A stretch of 64,000 bases of DNA from Ensifer sp. PDNC004 (GTDB lineage: Bacteria > Pseudomonadota > Alphaproteobacteria > Rhizobiales > Rhizobiaceae), in assembly GCF_016919405.1 (NCBI RefSeq), contig NZ_CP070352.1:1553501-1617500 (forward strand), read 5' to 3'. The position numbers and the translations under genes are program-made. Shown in pieces: positions 1-10,075 of this stretch (positions are counted from its first letter, which is position 1; the number at the start of each line of letters is the position of its first letter). The notes beneath the pieces are model-generated. The model was not told where the DNA came from and made no database searches. It was given only the letters and a program-made list of their open reading frames with translations.

Positions 1-362
<362 letters not shown>

Positions 363-363
<1 letters not shown>

Positions 364-977
364 TGGTTCAGCAACTCGGCTACCTCAAGGAGACGCCCTC
401 GCAGACGGCCGGTCCCTATGTGCATATCGGACTCACCCCGAACTTTTGCGGCATTGGCGGCGTCTACGAGGCCGACCTCGGATCGCGGATGGTGAACGGC
501 GAGACGCGTGGCGAGCGCATCACGATCACCGGACGGGTGATCGACGGCGCCGGCGCGCCGCTGAAGGACGCGCTCGTCGAGATCTGGCAGGCGGACGCCG
601 CCGGGCTCTACAATTCGCCGACCGAGATACGCGGTTCTGCCGACGCCAACTTCGCCGGTTGGGGGCGCTGTTCAACCGGTGCCGACGACGGGGTCTTTTC
701 CTTCGAGACGATCAAGCCTGGGCAGGTTCCCTACAGCCACGACCGGCAGATGGCACCCCACATCACCTTCTGGATCGTGGCGCGCGGCATTAATGTGGGG
801 CTTCACACCCGGATGTATTTCCCGGACGAGGCGGAAGCCAACGCCGCCGACCCGCTGCTTGCGCGCATCGAGCATCGCCATCGCGTCGCCACGCTTGTCG
901 CGACCGGAACGGCGCCTAATTATGTCTTCGACATTCACCTGCAGGGTGAGAAGGAAACCGTCTTCCTCGACATCTGA
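363..977 (+). CDS. pcaG: Protocatechuate 3,4-dioxygenase alpha subunit
   Basis: A 204-residue protein, the usual PcaG length, starting at the ATG that overlaps the pcaH stop (TGATG), with a GGAGGG-like ribosome site inside the end of pcaH. It has the intradiol dioxygenase fold: TAGPYVHIG near the N-terminus, the GRVIDGAGAP strand, and DGVFSFETIKPG. Alpha subunits structurally pair with PcaH but do not carry the catalytic iron; the position of the PcaH His pair reads PHITFW here, keeping only one His. The product acts in cytosolic protocatechuate ring cleavage. pcaB follows after 105 bp, which is the gene order of the rhizobial pcaDCHGB operon. Confidence 0.96.
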
Positions 978-1082
978 ACAGGAATGTCACGCCTGGACAC
1001 CGAGCGCCGCACGGTTGGCGCTTCGGGCAGCAGGTGGCATTTCGTTCGGCGAGCCGCATCCGCGACCAGAAACGGGGAAATC

Positions 1083-2138
1083 ATGACCTATTCCGCCTTC
1101 GACCACCCTTATCTCTCCGGGTTGCTGGGGGATGAGGCGGTTGCCGCCGAGTTCTCGGCCTCCGCCGATATCCATGCGATGCTCGCCTTCGAGGCGGCGC
1201 TCGCGCGGGCCGAGGCCGTGCACGGCATCATCCCGGCCAAGGCTGCCGACCGGATCACCGAGGCCTGCCGTGCCTTCTCGCCCGATGTCAGTGCGCTGCG
1301 GCGGGCGGTGGCGGCCGATGGGGTGGTGGTTCCGGAACTCGTGCGGCAGTTGCGGGCGATCGTCGGCGGCGAGGCGGCGGACCATGTGCATTATGGCGCC
1401 ACCAGCCAGGATGTCATCGACACCAGCCTGATGCTGCGGATGAAGGCGGTCGCCGAGCTTTTCGCCGTCCGGCTCGGCAGCATCGTCACGGTGCTCGAGG
1501 AGTGCGACAACGAATGGGGCGAGCGCATCCTTATGGGGCGCACCCGTATGCAGGCGGCGATCCCGATCACCGTGTCGGACCGGCTGCGCAGCTGGATCGA
1601 GCCGCTGCTCGATCACAAGGACCGGCTGGAAGCCATGGACCGCGATCTCTTCGCCGTTCAGTTCGGCGGTGCCGCCGGCACGCTGGAGAAGCTCGGGGAC
1701 CGCGCAGACGACGTGCGCGCGACACTTGCCGAGGAGCTCGGCCTTGCCGACTTTCCGCAATGGCACAGCCAGCGCTCGGAGGTGGCGGATTTCGCCAACG
1801 CGCTGTCGCTGATCACAGGCAGCCTCGGCAAGTTCGGTCAGGACGTCGCCTTGATGGCGCAGCAGGGCGACGAGATCGAACTTGCGGGCGGCGGCGGCTC
1901 GTCGGCCATGCCGCACAAGCAGAACCCGGTGGCAGCCGAGGTTCTGGTGGCGCTCGCGCGGTTCAACGCGACCCAGCTTTCCGGCATGCACCATGCGCTG
2001 GTCCACGAGCAGGAACGCTCCGGCGCCGCCTGGACACTGGAATGGCTGGTCATGCCGCAGATGGCCGGTGCGACGGCGGCGGCGCTTCGTCTGGCTGGCG
2101 AACTCGTCGGCAATATTCGCAGGCTCGGCCGCGCCTGA
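1083..2138 (+). CDS. pcaB: 3-carboxy-cis,cis-muconate cycloisomerase
   Basis: A 351-residue member of the fumarase/aspartase superfamily that lactonises 3-carboxy-cis,cis-muconate, the product of PcaHG, to gamma-carboxymuconolactone. The superfamily signature is seen as GGGGSSAMPHKQNP in the second half, and YGATSQDVIDT is the conserved segment near residue 105. A frame extends upstream to 984, but ATG 1083 is chosen because it follows GGGGAAATC and begins with the typical MTYSAFDHPYLSGL. The protein is shorter than the roughly 450-residue Pseudomonas enzyme, as in other rhizobia, where the C-terminal domain is reduced. It ends 21 bp before a convergent GntR gene. Confidence 0.94.
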   Translation: MTYSAFDHPYLSGLLGDEAVAAEFSASADIHAMLAFEAALARAEAVHGIIPAKAADRITEACRAFSPDVSALRRAVAADGVVVPELVRQLRAIVGGEAADHVHYGATSQDVIDTSLMLRMKAVAELFAVRLGSIVTVLEECDNEWGERILMGRTRMQAAIPITVSDRLRSWIEPLLDHKDRLEAMDRDLFAVQFGGAAGTLEKLGDRADDVRATLAEELGLADFPQWHSQRSEVADFANALSLITGSLGKFGQDVALMAQQGDEIELAGGGGSSAMPHKQNPVAAEVLVALARFNATQLSGMHHALVHEQERSGAAWTLEWLVMPQMAGATAAALRLAGELVGNIRRLGRA

Positions 2139-2159
2139 GCGGGCTCGCGGCCGGTTCCT

Positions 2160-2897
2160 TCAGCGGGCCGCGCGCAACATCGAACGGTAGCGCACCTGGC
2201 TGTTCTTGAGGTGCTGTCGCATGGCGCTGCGTGCCCCGTCTTCGTCTCCATCCTGGATGGCGATGAGGATGGCCTCGTGCTCCGCGATCAATCGCGACAG
2301 TTCAGCCGACGCCAGAACGGTTTCCTCGCCGCTCTCTGAAACCGCGCGCCGGGGGATGAGCGCCGTGCCCAGCATCTGGAGGAACTCGCTGAAGCGCGGG
2401 TTGTTCGTTGCCTGGGCGATTGCCAGATGGAAGTTGAAATCGGCCTCCGCCGTTGGCCGTCCCTCCGCTGCACTGGCGCAGAAGCTGTCGAAGGCTTCGG
2501 CGATCTTTTCTTCCTGGGCCGGTGAGCGGCGAAGGGCGGCAAGCGCTGCGGCATCGCCCTCGACGGCGGTTCGCAACTCCAGCATCTCAATCAGCGAGGA
2601 GACGCGCGCAAGATCGATGCCGTGGAACGGCAGAGGGGTCGAAGGTGCAGGTTCCAGCACGAAAACGCCGATGCCATGCCGCGCTTCGACAAGCCCGCCG
2701 GAGCGCAGTGCCGCGATCGCTTCGCGCACCACTGTGCGGCTCACGCCGAACTCCTGGGTCAGTTGCGCTTCCGAAGGCAGGCGGTCCCCCGGCTTGTAAT
2801 GCCCGGTGCCGATCTGGCCGCTGAGGGCGTCCGTCACCTTGGCCACCAGCGTCTTGCCTTGAGGGGCGGGTGTGTCGGGGGCGGTGACGTTGCTCAT
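2160..2897 (-). CDS. GntR/FadR-family (FCD) regulator of the uronate genes
   Basis: A 245-residue one-component regulator. The N-terminal winged helix (about residues 15-85) contains KPGDRLPSEAQLTQEFGVSR and the recognition segment SRTVVREAIAALRSGGLVE. The C-terminal helical FCD ligand domain (about 105-225) keeps acidic and His positions of the metal/ligand pocket (ADFNFHLAIA, EHEAIL). ATG 2897 is preferred over an upstream ATG at 2981 because the extra 28 residues have no family similarity and would run into the udh end. It lies 108 bp downstream of udh on the same strand. The probable effector is a uronate or aldarate. Near-palindromic repeats in the udh-kdgD promoter region are its likely targets (inference). 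Confidence 0.9.
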   Translation of the reverse strand: MSNVTAPDTPAPQGKTLVAKVTDALSGQIGTGHYKPGDRLPSEAQLTQEFGVSRTVVREAIAALRSGGLVEARHGIGVFVLEPAPSTPLPFHGIDLARVSSLIEMLELRTAVEGDAAALAALRRSPAQEEKIAEAFDSFCASAAEGRPTAEADFNFHLAIAQATNNPRFSEFLQMLGTALIPRRAVSESGEETVLASAELSRLIAEHEAILIAIQDGDEDGARSAMRQHLKNSQVRYRSMLRAAR

Positions 2898-3005
2898 GGG
2901 TTTGGCCGTTTCTGCGACTTGGATGTTGTGTGTCTGGATACGCCATTGCCGATCGAGGGCGCAATCCATGGCTGGCTGCAATGCGCCGGAACCAGGGGCG
3001 ATGTC

Positions 3006-3794
3006 TCAATAAATCGGATCATCGACGAAGGCGCCGCCCTGATAACGCACGAGACTATCTCCTGGCTGCGGTTTGGGGGTGTTTTCAGCGATCTTCTGAC
3101 GGAACACCTCGGCATTGTCCTTCGGGCGCCAGCCGAGCCAGGAAACATGCGAATTGTCCCACCAGCCGGCGTCGTTGGCCGATGCGCCCCAGATGAGCGG
3201 GCAACCGAGAACCGGCACACGGAAGACGGCCTCGACGAGCGATACGAAGTCTTGATGGGAAAGCCAGGTGGAGAGCATGCGGTAGTTGACGGGCTCGGGT
3301 AGGCAGGAGCCGATGCGGACCAGGGCAGTCTCCTGGCCGAACTTCTCGAAATACATGCGCGCCAGCGCTTCGCCGAAGCACTTCGATACGCCGTAGAGCC
3401 CGTCGGGCCGATAGGGCGCGTTCGGGCCGAGCCGTTCGCCTTGCGGATAGTAGCCGATCGTGTGGTTGGTGCTGGCAAAGAGGATGCGCGGCCTGTTGTG
3501 GGCGCGCGCCGCCTCATAGAGATTGTAGAGGCCGAGAATGTTGCCGTCGAGGATTTCCGAGAAGGGGCGTTCGACCGAGATGCCGCCCAGATGCACGATC
3601 GCGTCACAGCCGGCGACAAGCTCGTCGACGGCGCCGCGGTCTGCCAGGTCGCACTGAACGCATTCCTCGTTTTCACCCGGCGGATCGAGCGGTGCGCGGT
3701 CTGACAGGCGGATCGTCCTTGCCACCGGGGCCAGCATTTGGCGCATGACGCGGCCCAACTGGCCCGCTGCGCCGGTGATCAGAAGTCGTTCCAT
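3006..3794 (-). CDS. udh: Uronate dehydrogenase (NAD+)
   Basis: A 262-residue extended-SDR enzyme very like the Agrobacterium uronate dehydrogenase. It oxidises D-galacturonate or D-glucuronate at C1 to the aldarolactone with NAD+, the first step of the oxidative uronate pathway. Seen: the Rossmann motif GAAGQLG (residues 8-14), CDLAD, HLGGISVE, and the catalytic YGVSK (Tyr134, Lys138). ATG 3794 follows GGAGGA; a longer frame starting at 3848 has no similarity. The gene is divergent from kdgD, gci and gli, which carry out the next steps, and the GntR gene lies downstream. Family length is about 265, so it is complete. Confidence 0.95.
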   Translation of the reverse strand: MERLLITGAAGQLGRVMRQMLAPVARTIRLSDRAPLDPPGENEECVQCDLADRGAVDELVAGCDAIVHLGGISVERPFSEILDGNILGLYNLYEAARAHNRPRILFASTNHTIGYYPQGERLGPNAPYRPDGLYGVSKCFGEALARMYFEKFGQETALVRIGSCLPEPVNYRMLSTWLSHQDFVSLVEAVFRVPVLGCPLIWGASANDAGWWDNSHVSWLGWRPKDNAEVFRQKIAENTPKPQPGDSLVRYQGGAFVDDPIY

Positions 3795-3848
3795 CGCCTG
3801 TCCTCCTTCACGCCGGCGCCAACGCTCTCGGCGAGTGCTAACCTGCAT

Positions 3849-3861
3849 GTCATATGATGAC
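3849..3861. promoter_or_regulatory. Palindromic operator candidate, udh side
   Basis: GTCATATGATGAC has 5-base inverted arms (GTCAT/ATGAC) around ATG. It lies 55 bp upstream of the udh start, beside the AT-rich stretch 3868-3888 that could hold the udh -10 element. A near copy lies at 3993-4005. A GntR-family gene sits in the same cluster, and small A/T-centred palindromes are typical FCD-regulator sites. Binding is inferred. Confidence 0.5.
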
Positions 3862-3992
3862 CGCTAACATATAATATATCTATATTGCAACGCTCATCGG
3901 GGCAGGTGTTCGCTCGTTCGTTCGAGAGTCACGCGGAATTGCGCGTCGAGCCAAGTTCTTCCTCGGTCAGTGGTCGAGGGAAATCTCGATAT

Positions 3993-4005
3993 CTCATATG
4001 ATGAC
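3993..4005. promoter_or_regulatory. Palindromic operator candidate, kdgD side
   Basis: CTCATATGATGAC matches the 3849 site at 12 of 13 positions and lies 79 bp before the kdgD start. A degenerate third copy (TGTGATGAC) is at 4031-4039. The repeats flank the divergent promoters of udh and kdgD, as expected for one regulator controlling both arms of the uronate pathway. Confidence 0.5.
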
Positions 4006-4050
4006 TTGTATTATGACATATTGACATGCGTGTGATGACTTGCTTAGTAG

Positions 4051-4995
<945 letters not shown>

Positions 4996-5015
4996 GCGTA
5001 TTGCGAGGATAGCCC

Positions 5016-6158
5016 ATGAAGATCGTCGCCGTCCGTACCCATCTTCTCGAACATCGGCTGGCCGTACCGTTCGAAAGCGCCTCCATGCGTTTTGACCGTC
5101 GCGCCCATGTGCTGGTCGAGATCGAATGCGACGACGGCACGATCGGTTGGGGCGAATGCCTCGGGCCGGCGCGGCCGAACGCGGCGGTGGTGGCCGCCTA
5201 TACGCCCTGGCTGATCGGCCAGGACCCGCGCCAGACGGAAAAGCTCTGGGCGATCCTCTACAATGCGCTGCGCGATCAAGGCCAGCGCGGGCTTGCGATC
5301 ACGGCGCTGTCCGGCATCGACATCGCGCTCTGGGACATCAAGGGCAAACACTATCGTGCCTCCGTCTCCATGCTGCTTGGCGGGCGCTGGCGCGAGAGCG
5401 TGCGGGCCTATGCGACCGGCAGTTTCAAGCGCGACGGCGTCGACCGGGTTTCCGACAATGCGCTGGAGATGGCGGAGCGCCGGGCGCAAGGGTTCCACGC
5501 CTGCAAGATCAAGATCGGCTTTGGCATCGACGAAGACCTGCGGGTCATCCGGGCGGTGCGCGAGGCGATCGGCGACGAGATGCGGCTGATGATCGACGCC
5601 AATCACGGCTATACCGTCACCGAGGCGATCCGGCTTGGCAGGGCGGCCGCCGACTACGATATCGACTGGTTCGAGGAGCCGGTCGTACCGGAACAGCTTT
5701 CCGCCTATCGCGAGGTCAGGGCGGGCCAGCCGATCCCGGTTGCCGGCGGCGAGACCTGGCACACGCGCTACGGCATGTGGCCGGTGATCGAAAGCCGCGC
5801 CGTCGATATCCTGCAGCCGGACCTCTGCGGCTGTGGCGGTTTTTCCGAAATGGCGAAGATCGCAAGCCTTGCGACGCTTCACGGCGTGCGCATCGTGCCG
5901 CATGTCTGGGGCACCGGCGTGCACATCGCCGCCGCACTACAGTTCATGGCGGCGATGACGCCGGATCCGGTGCGGGTGAGCCCGATCGAGCCGATCCTGG
6001 AGTTCGACCGGACGGAAAACCCGTTCCGCCAGGCGGTGCTGAAGACGCCGATCGAGGCGGTGGGCGGTGTCGTTGCCATTCCCGACGCACCCGGCCTTGG
6101 CATCGAGATCGACCGCGACGCACTCGCCCAGTTCAAGATGCCCGAGAGCGCACAATGA
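5016..6158 (+). CDS. gci: D-galactarolactone cycloisomerase (enolase superfamily)
   Basis: A 380-residue mandelate-racemase-type enolase-superfamily protein, nearly collinear with Agrobacterium Gci. It converts galactaro-1,4-lactone by ring opening and beta-elimination to 3-deoxy-2-keto-hexarate. Catalytic residues seen: KIK (Lys164/Lys166), metal ligands Asp194 (IDANHGY), Glu220 (WFEEP) and Glu246 (GGETW), and the general acid/base His296 (PHVWGTG). It starts 20 bp after kdgD with an AGGATAG-type ribosome site, and its stop overlaps the gli start by four bases (ATGA). Some relatives also accept glucarolactone, so substrate breadth is not settled by sequence. Confidence 0.93.
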   Translation: MKIVAVRTHLLEHRLAVPFESASMRFDRRAHVLVEIECDDGTIGWGECLGPARPNAAVVAAYTPWLIGQDPRQTEKLWAILYNALRDQGQRGLAITALSGIDIALWDIKGKHYRASVSMLLGGRWRESVRAYATGSFKRDGVDRVSDNALEMAERRAQGFHACKIKIGFGIDEDLRVIRAVREAIGDEMRLMIDANHGYTVTEAIRLGRAAADYDIDWFEEPVVPEQLSAYREVRAGQPIPVAGGETWHTRYGMWPVIESRAVDILQPDLCGCGGFSEMAKIASLATLHGVRIVPHVWGTGVHIAAALQFMAAMTPDPVRVSPIEPILEFDRTENPFRQAVLKTPIEAVGGVVAIPDAPGLGIEIDRDALAQFKMPESAQ

Positions 6159-7027
6159 TCGAGCGAACCCTGACCGGCCGCCCGCCTGAACCGCGCCAGC
6201 CGAAGGGCACGGTCGACGCGCAGATGCACATGTATCTCCCGGGGTTTCCGTCGCTTGCCGGAGGGCCGCCCTTGCCGGCCGAGCCGTTGCCGGATGCTGC
6301 GGCCTACCGCCAGGTCATGGACTGGCTAGGCATAAACAGGGTGATCATCACCCAGGGCAACGCCCATCAGAAGGACAACGCCAACCTGCTCGCTTGCCTC
6401 GCCGAAATGGGCGATGTCGCCCGCGGTGTCGCCGTCATCGACGAAACCACGTCGGACGTGGATATGGGCGCGCTTAGCGAAGCGGGTGTTGTCGGCGCCC
6501 GTATCATGGATCTGCCTGGTGGGGCGGTGGGGCTCGATGCATTGGAGGCGGTCGATGCGCGGGCATATGCCGCGGACTGGATGATCGCCGTACAGTTCGA
6601 CGGCAACCGGCTGCTCGACCATCTGCCGCGGCTGGCGCGCATCCGCTCGCGCTGGGTGTTCGATCATCACGGCAAGTTCTTCGCCGGTGTCGATCCGGAT
6701 GGGCCGGAGATTGCGGCTCTCTTGACGCTGATCGATCGCGGCAATGTCTGGTTCAAGTTCGCCGGCGTCTACGAGAGTTCGCGCGACGGGTGGCCCTATG
6801 AGGATGTGGCCGCCGTCTCCAGGAAGATTGCCGCGCATGCGCCGGAGCGGATCGTCTGGGGCTCGAACTGGCCGCACAACATGATCCGCAAGACGGAAGA
6901 CTATCCCGACGATGCGCGGCTGGCAGACCTCGTGCTCGGCTGGCTTGCCGACGACCGGGCCAGACATCTGGCCCTCGTCGAGAACCCGGAACGCTTGTTC
7001 AAGCTGCCGGCCTTCGCCGCGACGTAG
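6155..7027 (+). CDS. gli: D-galactarolactone isomerase (amidohydrolase family)
   Basis: A 290-residue amidohydrolase-2 protein coupled to gci by an ATGA overlap. In Agrobacterium the neighbouring Gli interconverts the 1,5- and 1,4-lactones of galactarate formed by Udh, supplying the 1,4-lactone for Gci. The usual N-terminal metal motif DxHxH reads DAQMHMY here (residues 21-27), so one metal His is replaced by Gln. Near the C-terminus the family motif GSDFP is WGSNWPH. This altered site suits an isomerase and not a hydrolase, but assignment rests mainly on the syntenic neighbourhood. The longer frame through it from 5126 is gci read out of frame. Confidence 0.88.
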   Translation: MIERTLTGRPPEPRQPKGTVDAQMHMYLPGFPSLAGGPPLPAEPLPDAAAYRQVMDWLGINRVIITQGNAHQKDNANLLACLAEMGDVARGVAVIDETTSDVDMGALSEAGVVGARIMDLPGGAVGLDALEAVDARAYAADWMIAVQFDGNRLLDHLPRLARIRSRWVFDHHGKFFAGVDPDGPEIAALLTLIDRGNVWFKFAGVYESSRDGWPYEDVAAVSRKIAAHAPERIVWGSNWPHNMIRKTEDYPDDARLADLVLGWLADDRARHLALVENPERLFKLPAFAAT

Positions 7028-7148
7028 TTGCCGCGGGTGCTGGGAGGCGCCCGTGGAACCCATGACATGAGGATTTCGCATGCCGGCCCGGATGGGCGGA
7101 AACTCGGTCTTGGGAGAGGCCGAAGCACGACTAGAGGAGGAGGAAAAC

Positions 7149-8126
7149 ATGAAGAAAATTGCAAGCATGCTTTGCGTCGCCATGGGGCTGGCGTTTGCCG
7201 GCACAGCGGCGCAGGCGCAGGAAATCACCCTGCGTTCGGCCGACATCCATCCGGATGGCTACCCGACCGTCGATGCGGTCAAATACATGGGGCAACTGCT
7301 CTCCGAGCGCACCAACGGCCGCATCAAGATCGAGGTCATGAACAACGGCGTGCTCGGCGGCGAAAAGGACACGATCGAGCAGACCCGCTTCGGCGTCATC
7401 GACATGAACCGGGTCAACGCGGCACCGTTCAACAACCTCGTCAAGGAGACGATGGTGCTGGGCATGCCGTTCCTGTTCCGCTCGACGGAGCATATGCACA
7501 AGACCGTCGACGGTCCGATCGGCGACGAGATCCTGGCCGCCTTCGAGCCGCACGGGCTGATCGGTCTTGCCTTCTACGATAGCGGCGCGCGCTCCTTCTA
7601 CACGACCAAGAAGCCGATCGAGAAACTCGCCGACCTCAAGGGCCTGAAGATCCGCGTGCAGCAGTCCGATCTCTGGATCGCGATGATGCAGGCCTTCGGC
7701 GCCAATCCGACGCCGATGCCGATGGGCGAGGTCTATTCTTCGCTCGAGACGGGCGTCGTCGATGGTGCCGAGAACAATTGGCCGTCCTACGAATCCGCCC
7801 GTCATTTCGAAGTGGCCAAGAATTACTCGCTGACCGAACACTCCCTCAATCCGGAAATCCTCGTCATTTCCAAGATGAGCTGGGACAAGCTTTCCCCTGA
7901 AGACCAGACACTGCTCCGCCAGGCGGCCAAGGACAGTGTCGGCAAGATGCGCGAGCTTTGGAGCGCGCGCGAAAAGGCTTCCGAGGAGAAGGTTCGCGCT
8001 GCCGGTGCGAACGTGATCAAGGTCAACAAGGAGGAGTTCGCAGCCGCCATGGGGCCGGTCTACGACCAGTTCGTCAGCGACCCGAAGCTGAAAGACCTTC
8101 TCGAAAGGGTGAAGGCGGTCAAGTGA
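7149..8126 (+). CDS. gaaP: TRAP transporter substrate-binding protein (uronate type)
   Basis: A 325-residue DctP-family periplasmic protein with signal peptide 1-23 (cleavage after AQA, before QEITLRSADIH). Family features: GGEKDTIEQTRFG near residue 75, LKGLKIRVQQ near 160 with the Arg that binds the substrate carboxylate, and ETGVVDGAENN near 200. The start follows AGGAGGAGGAA. With the membrane subunits 8206-10008 it forms a tripartite ATP-independent transporter driven by an ion gradient. It is placed after the uronate genes, as Agrobacterium GaaPQM is for galacturonate; the symbol rests on this synteny. A hairpin follows its stop. Confidence 0.88.
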   Translation: MKKIASMLCVAMGLAFAGTAAQAQEITLRSADIHPDGYPTVDAVKYMGQLLSERTNGRIKIEVMNNGVLGGEKDTIEQTRFGVIDMNRVNAAPFNNLVKETMVLGMPFLFRSTEHMHKTVDGPIGDEILAAFEPHGLIGLAFYDSGARSFYTTKKPIEKLADLKGLKIRVQQSDLWIAMMQAFGANPTPMPMGEVYSSLETGVVDGAENNWPSYESARHFEVAKNYSLTEHSLNPEILVISKMSWDKLSPEDQTLLRQAAKDSVGKMRELWSAREKASEEKVRAAGANVIKVNKEEFAAAMGPVYDQFVSDPKLKDLLERVKAVK

Positions 8127-8134
8127 CAGCGGTG

Positions 8135-8162
8135 AGGCCGGCTCCGGGATCGGGGCCGGCCT
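8135..8162 (+). terminator. Hairpin directly after the TRAP binding-protein gene
   Basis: Arms AGGCCGGCTCCG (8135-8146) and CGGGGCCGGCCT (8151-8162) pair over 12 positions with one non-Watson-Crick pair and a 4-base loop, starting 9 bases after the stop at 8126. No U-run follows and the operon continues, so a 3'-end stabiliser or partial terminator is more likely than full termination. Confidence 0.5.
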
Positions 8163-8205
8163 TCGCAACTGTTCACCGGATCGCCCTTGCGGAGGAGGAA
8201 GACAC

Positions 8206-8727
8206 ATGCGTCGTTTCATGCGGACGATACGTCCGTTTCTAGGCGCGCTGAGCCGCGCTTCGCTCTACATCGCCGGCATCGGCATGGTCGCAATGACCCT
8301 GATCGTCGGCTGGCAGGTCTTTGCCCGCTATATCCTGAACGACTCGCCGAGTTGGTCGGAGCCCTTGGCTCTCCATCTCATGGCCTGGTTCATCATGCTC
8401 GGTGCTGCCGTCGGCGTGCGCGAAAGCGTGCATCTCGGCCTCGATGTCGTCCGACACGTGATGAAGCCCTCGGTGCAGCTGGCCATGGATCTGGCGAGCC
8501 TCGGGCTGATCGTCGTCTTCGGGCTGGCGATGGCCTACTACGGCCTGCTCCTTTCGGCCGGCACCTGGACGGCGACCATTCCGGTCCTCGGATGGCCAGG
8601 CGGCGTCGACTTTTTCCCGCTCATCGTCGGCGGCGCAATGATCGCCCTTTTTGCGGCGGAGCGCTTTCTCGACCAGTTTCTCGGTGTCGAACTCGCGGCC
8701 GATGTCGTCGTGCAGGAGATGGCCTGA
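8206..8727 (+). CDS. gaaQ: TRAP transporter small membrane subunit (DctQ type)
   Basis: A 173-residue DctQ-family protein with four predicted membrane helices (about residues 15-37, 50-70, 90-112, 130-150). It carries the typical GWQVFARYILNDSPSWSEPLA segment near residue 35 (residues 34-54). It is the small subunit that joins the large permease DctM. ATG 8206 is preceded by GGAGGAGGAAGACAC. The stop TGA abuts the ATG of the large subunit at 8728 with no gap. It belongs to the galacturonate-type TRAP operon. Confidence 0.88.
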   Translation: MRRFMRTIRPFLGALSRASLYIAGIGMVAMTLIVGWQVFARYILNDSPSWSEPLALHLMAWFIMLGAAVGVRESVHLGLDVVRHVMKPSVQLAMDLASLGLIVVFGLAMAYYGLLLSAGTWTATIPVLGWPGGVDFFPLIVGGAMIALFAAERFLDQFLGVELAADVVVQEMA

Positions 8728-10008
8728 ATGGCTTACACTATCCTCTTCGGGGTCTTTACCCTCCTGATGCTCATCGGCATGCCGATCGCCTTCTGCCTCG
8801 GCATCGCTTCGTTCGCGACCGTGCTCTATCTCGGCCTGCCGCCGGTGGTGGTGTTCCAGCAGCTGAATTCGGGCATGAACGTCTTTGCCATGATGGCAAT
8901 CCCGTTCTTCATCTTTGCCGGCGACTTGATGGTGCGCGGCGGCATCGCCAACCGGCTGATCCAGTTTGCCGCCGGGCTCGTCGGCCACCTGCGCGGCGGC
9001 CTCGGCCAGGTCAACATCGTGGCCTCGACGCTTTTCGGCGGCATTTCCGGCTCGGCGGTCGCCGACGCCTCGGCGGTCGGCGGCCTGATGATCCCGCAGA
9101 TGGCCAAGCGCGGCTATGACCGCGACTATGCCGTCAACGTCACGGTCAATGCGGCGATCATCGCGCTGATGGTTCCGCCGTCGCACAACATGATCCTCTA
9201 TTCGATCGCCGCCGGCGGCAATGTTTCGGTCGCCGATCTCTTTACCGCCGGCATCATCCCGGGGCTCTTGCTCGCGCTTGCACTGATGGTGACGGCCTAT
9301 GTCGTTGCCAGGCGCCGGGGCTATCCGTCCGAACCGTTTCCGGGCTTTGCCAAGGTCTTCTACTACCTGCTCGCCTCGTTCCCCGGCATCGTCTTGATCG
9401 GCATCATCTTCGGCGGCGTGCGCTCCGGCGTCTTCACTGCCACGGAAAGCTCGTGCATTGCCGTGCTTTATGCCTTCCTCGTCGCCATGCTGGTCTATCG
9501 CGAACTCAACTGGGCCGGCTTCGTCGAAGCGGTGATGGGGGCGGTGCGCACGACGGCCATGGTGCTGCTCGTTATCGGCATGGCGGCGTCCTTCGGCTGG
9601 CTGATGGCCTTTCTGCAGGTGCAGGCACTGATGATCAGCGCCATCGGCGCGATCTCGGAAAACCCGATCATCGTGCTGCTCGTCATCAACATCATCCTTT
9701 TGATCCTCGGCACCTTCATGGACATGGCGCCGATGGTGATCATCTGCACGCCGGTGCTGTTGCCCGTGGTCAAGGCCTTCGGCATCGATCCGGTGCATTT
9801 CGGGGTAGTGATGATCCTGAACGCCGGCATCGGACTCAACACGCCGCCGGTTGGAACCGTGCTCTTCGTCGGCTGCGCTGTCGGCGGGATTACCATTCGC
9901 GAAGCGATGCGCACGATCTGGCCGTTCTTCGGCGCCAGCATCGCGGTGCTGATGGCGGTCACCTACATTCCGGCGCTGTCACTCTGGCTGCCCTCGGTCT
10001 TCCGGTGA
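8728..10008 (+). CDS. gaaM: TRAP transporter large membrane subunit (DctM type)
   Basis: A 426-residue DctM-family permease with about 12 hydrophobic helices. Family motifs: FFIFAGDLMVRGGI near residue 55, FGGISGSAVADASAVGG near 100, VPPSHNMILYS near 150, and the C-terminal GIGLNTPPVGTVLFVG near 370. It carries the ion-coupled translocation path of the uronate transporter. It starts immediately after the small-subunit stop. A bidirectional hairpin at 10032-10054 closes the operon. Nothing in it is unusual. Confidence 0.9.
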   Translation: MAYTILFGVFTLLMLIGMPIAFCLGIASFATVLYLGLPPVVVFQQLNSGMNVFAMMAIPFFIFAGDLMVRGGIANRLIQFAAGLVGHLRGGLGQVNIVASTLFGGISGSAVADASAVGGLMIPQMAKRGYDRDYAVNVTVNAAIIALMVPPSHNMILYSIAAGGNVSVADLFTAGIIPGLLLALALMVTAYVVARRRGYPSEPFPGFAKVFYYLLASFPGIVLIGIIFGGVRSGVFTATESSCIAVLYAFLVAMLVYRELNWAGFVEAVMGAVRTTAMVLLVIGMAASFGWLMAFLQVQALMISAIGAISENPIIVLLVINIILLILGTFMDMAPMVIICTPVLLPVVKAFGIDPVHFGVVMILNAGIGLNTPPVGTVLFVGCAVGGITIREAMRTIWPFFGASIAVLMAVTYIPALSLWLPSVFR

Positions 10009-10031
10009 ACTGATCGCTGGCGATACCTCTA

Positions 10032-10054
10032 GGCTCGGCATGGCCTGCCGGGCC
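10032..10054. terminator. Hairpin between convergent genes
   Basis: GGCTCGGCA (10032-10040) and TGCCGGGCC (10046-10054) pair over 9 positions, one a G-U type, with a 5-base loop. It lies between the ends of the TRAP operon (10008) and the convergent TPR gene (10076), the expected place for a bidirectional terminator. No T-run is present. Confidence 0.5.
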
Positions 10055-10075
10055 TCCATCCTAATCGAGGGCCGG

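Noticed and set aside
5126..7027. Apparent 633-residue fusion protein over gci and gli
   Set aside because: The first half is gci read in another frame. Only the gli part (from 6155) is real, with its own ATGA overlap start.
8239..9798. 519-residue open frame on the minus strand across the TRAP membrane genes
   Set aside because: It is antisense to clear DctQ and DctM proteins; His/Asp/Arg-rich composition is typical of a GC-rich antisense shadow.
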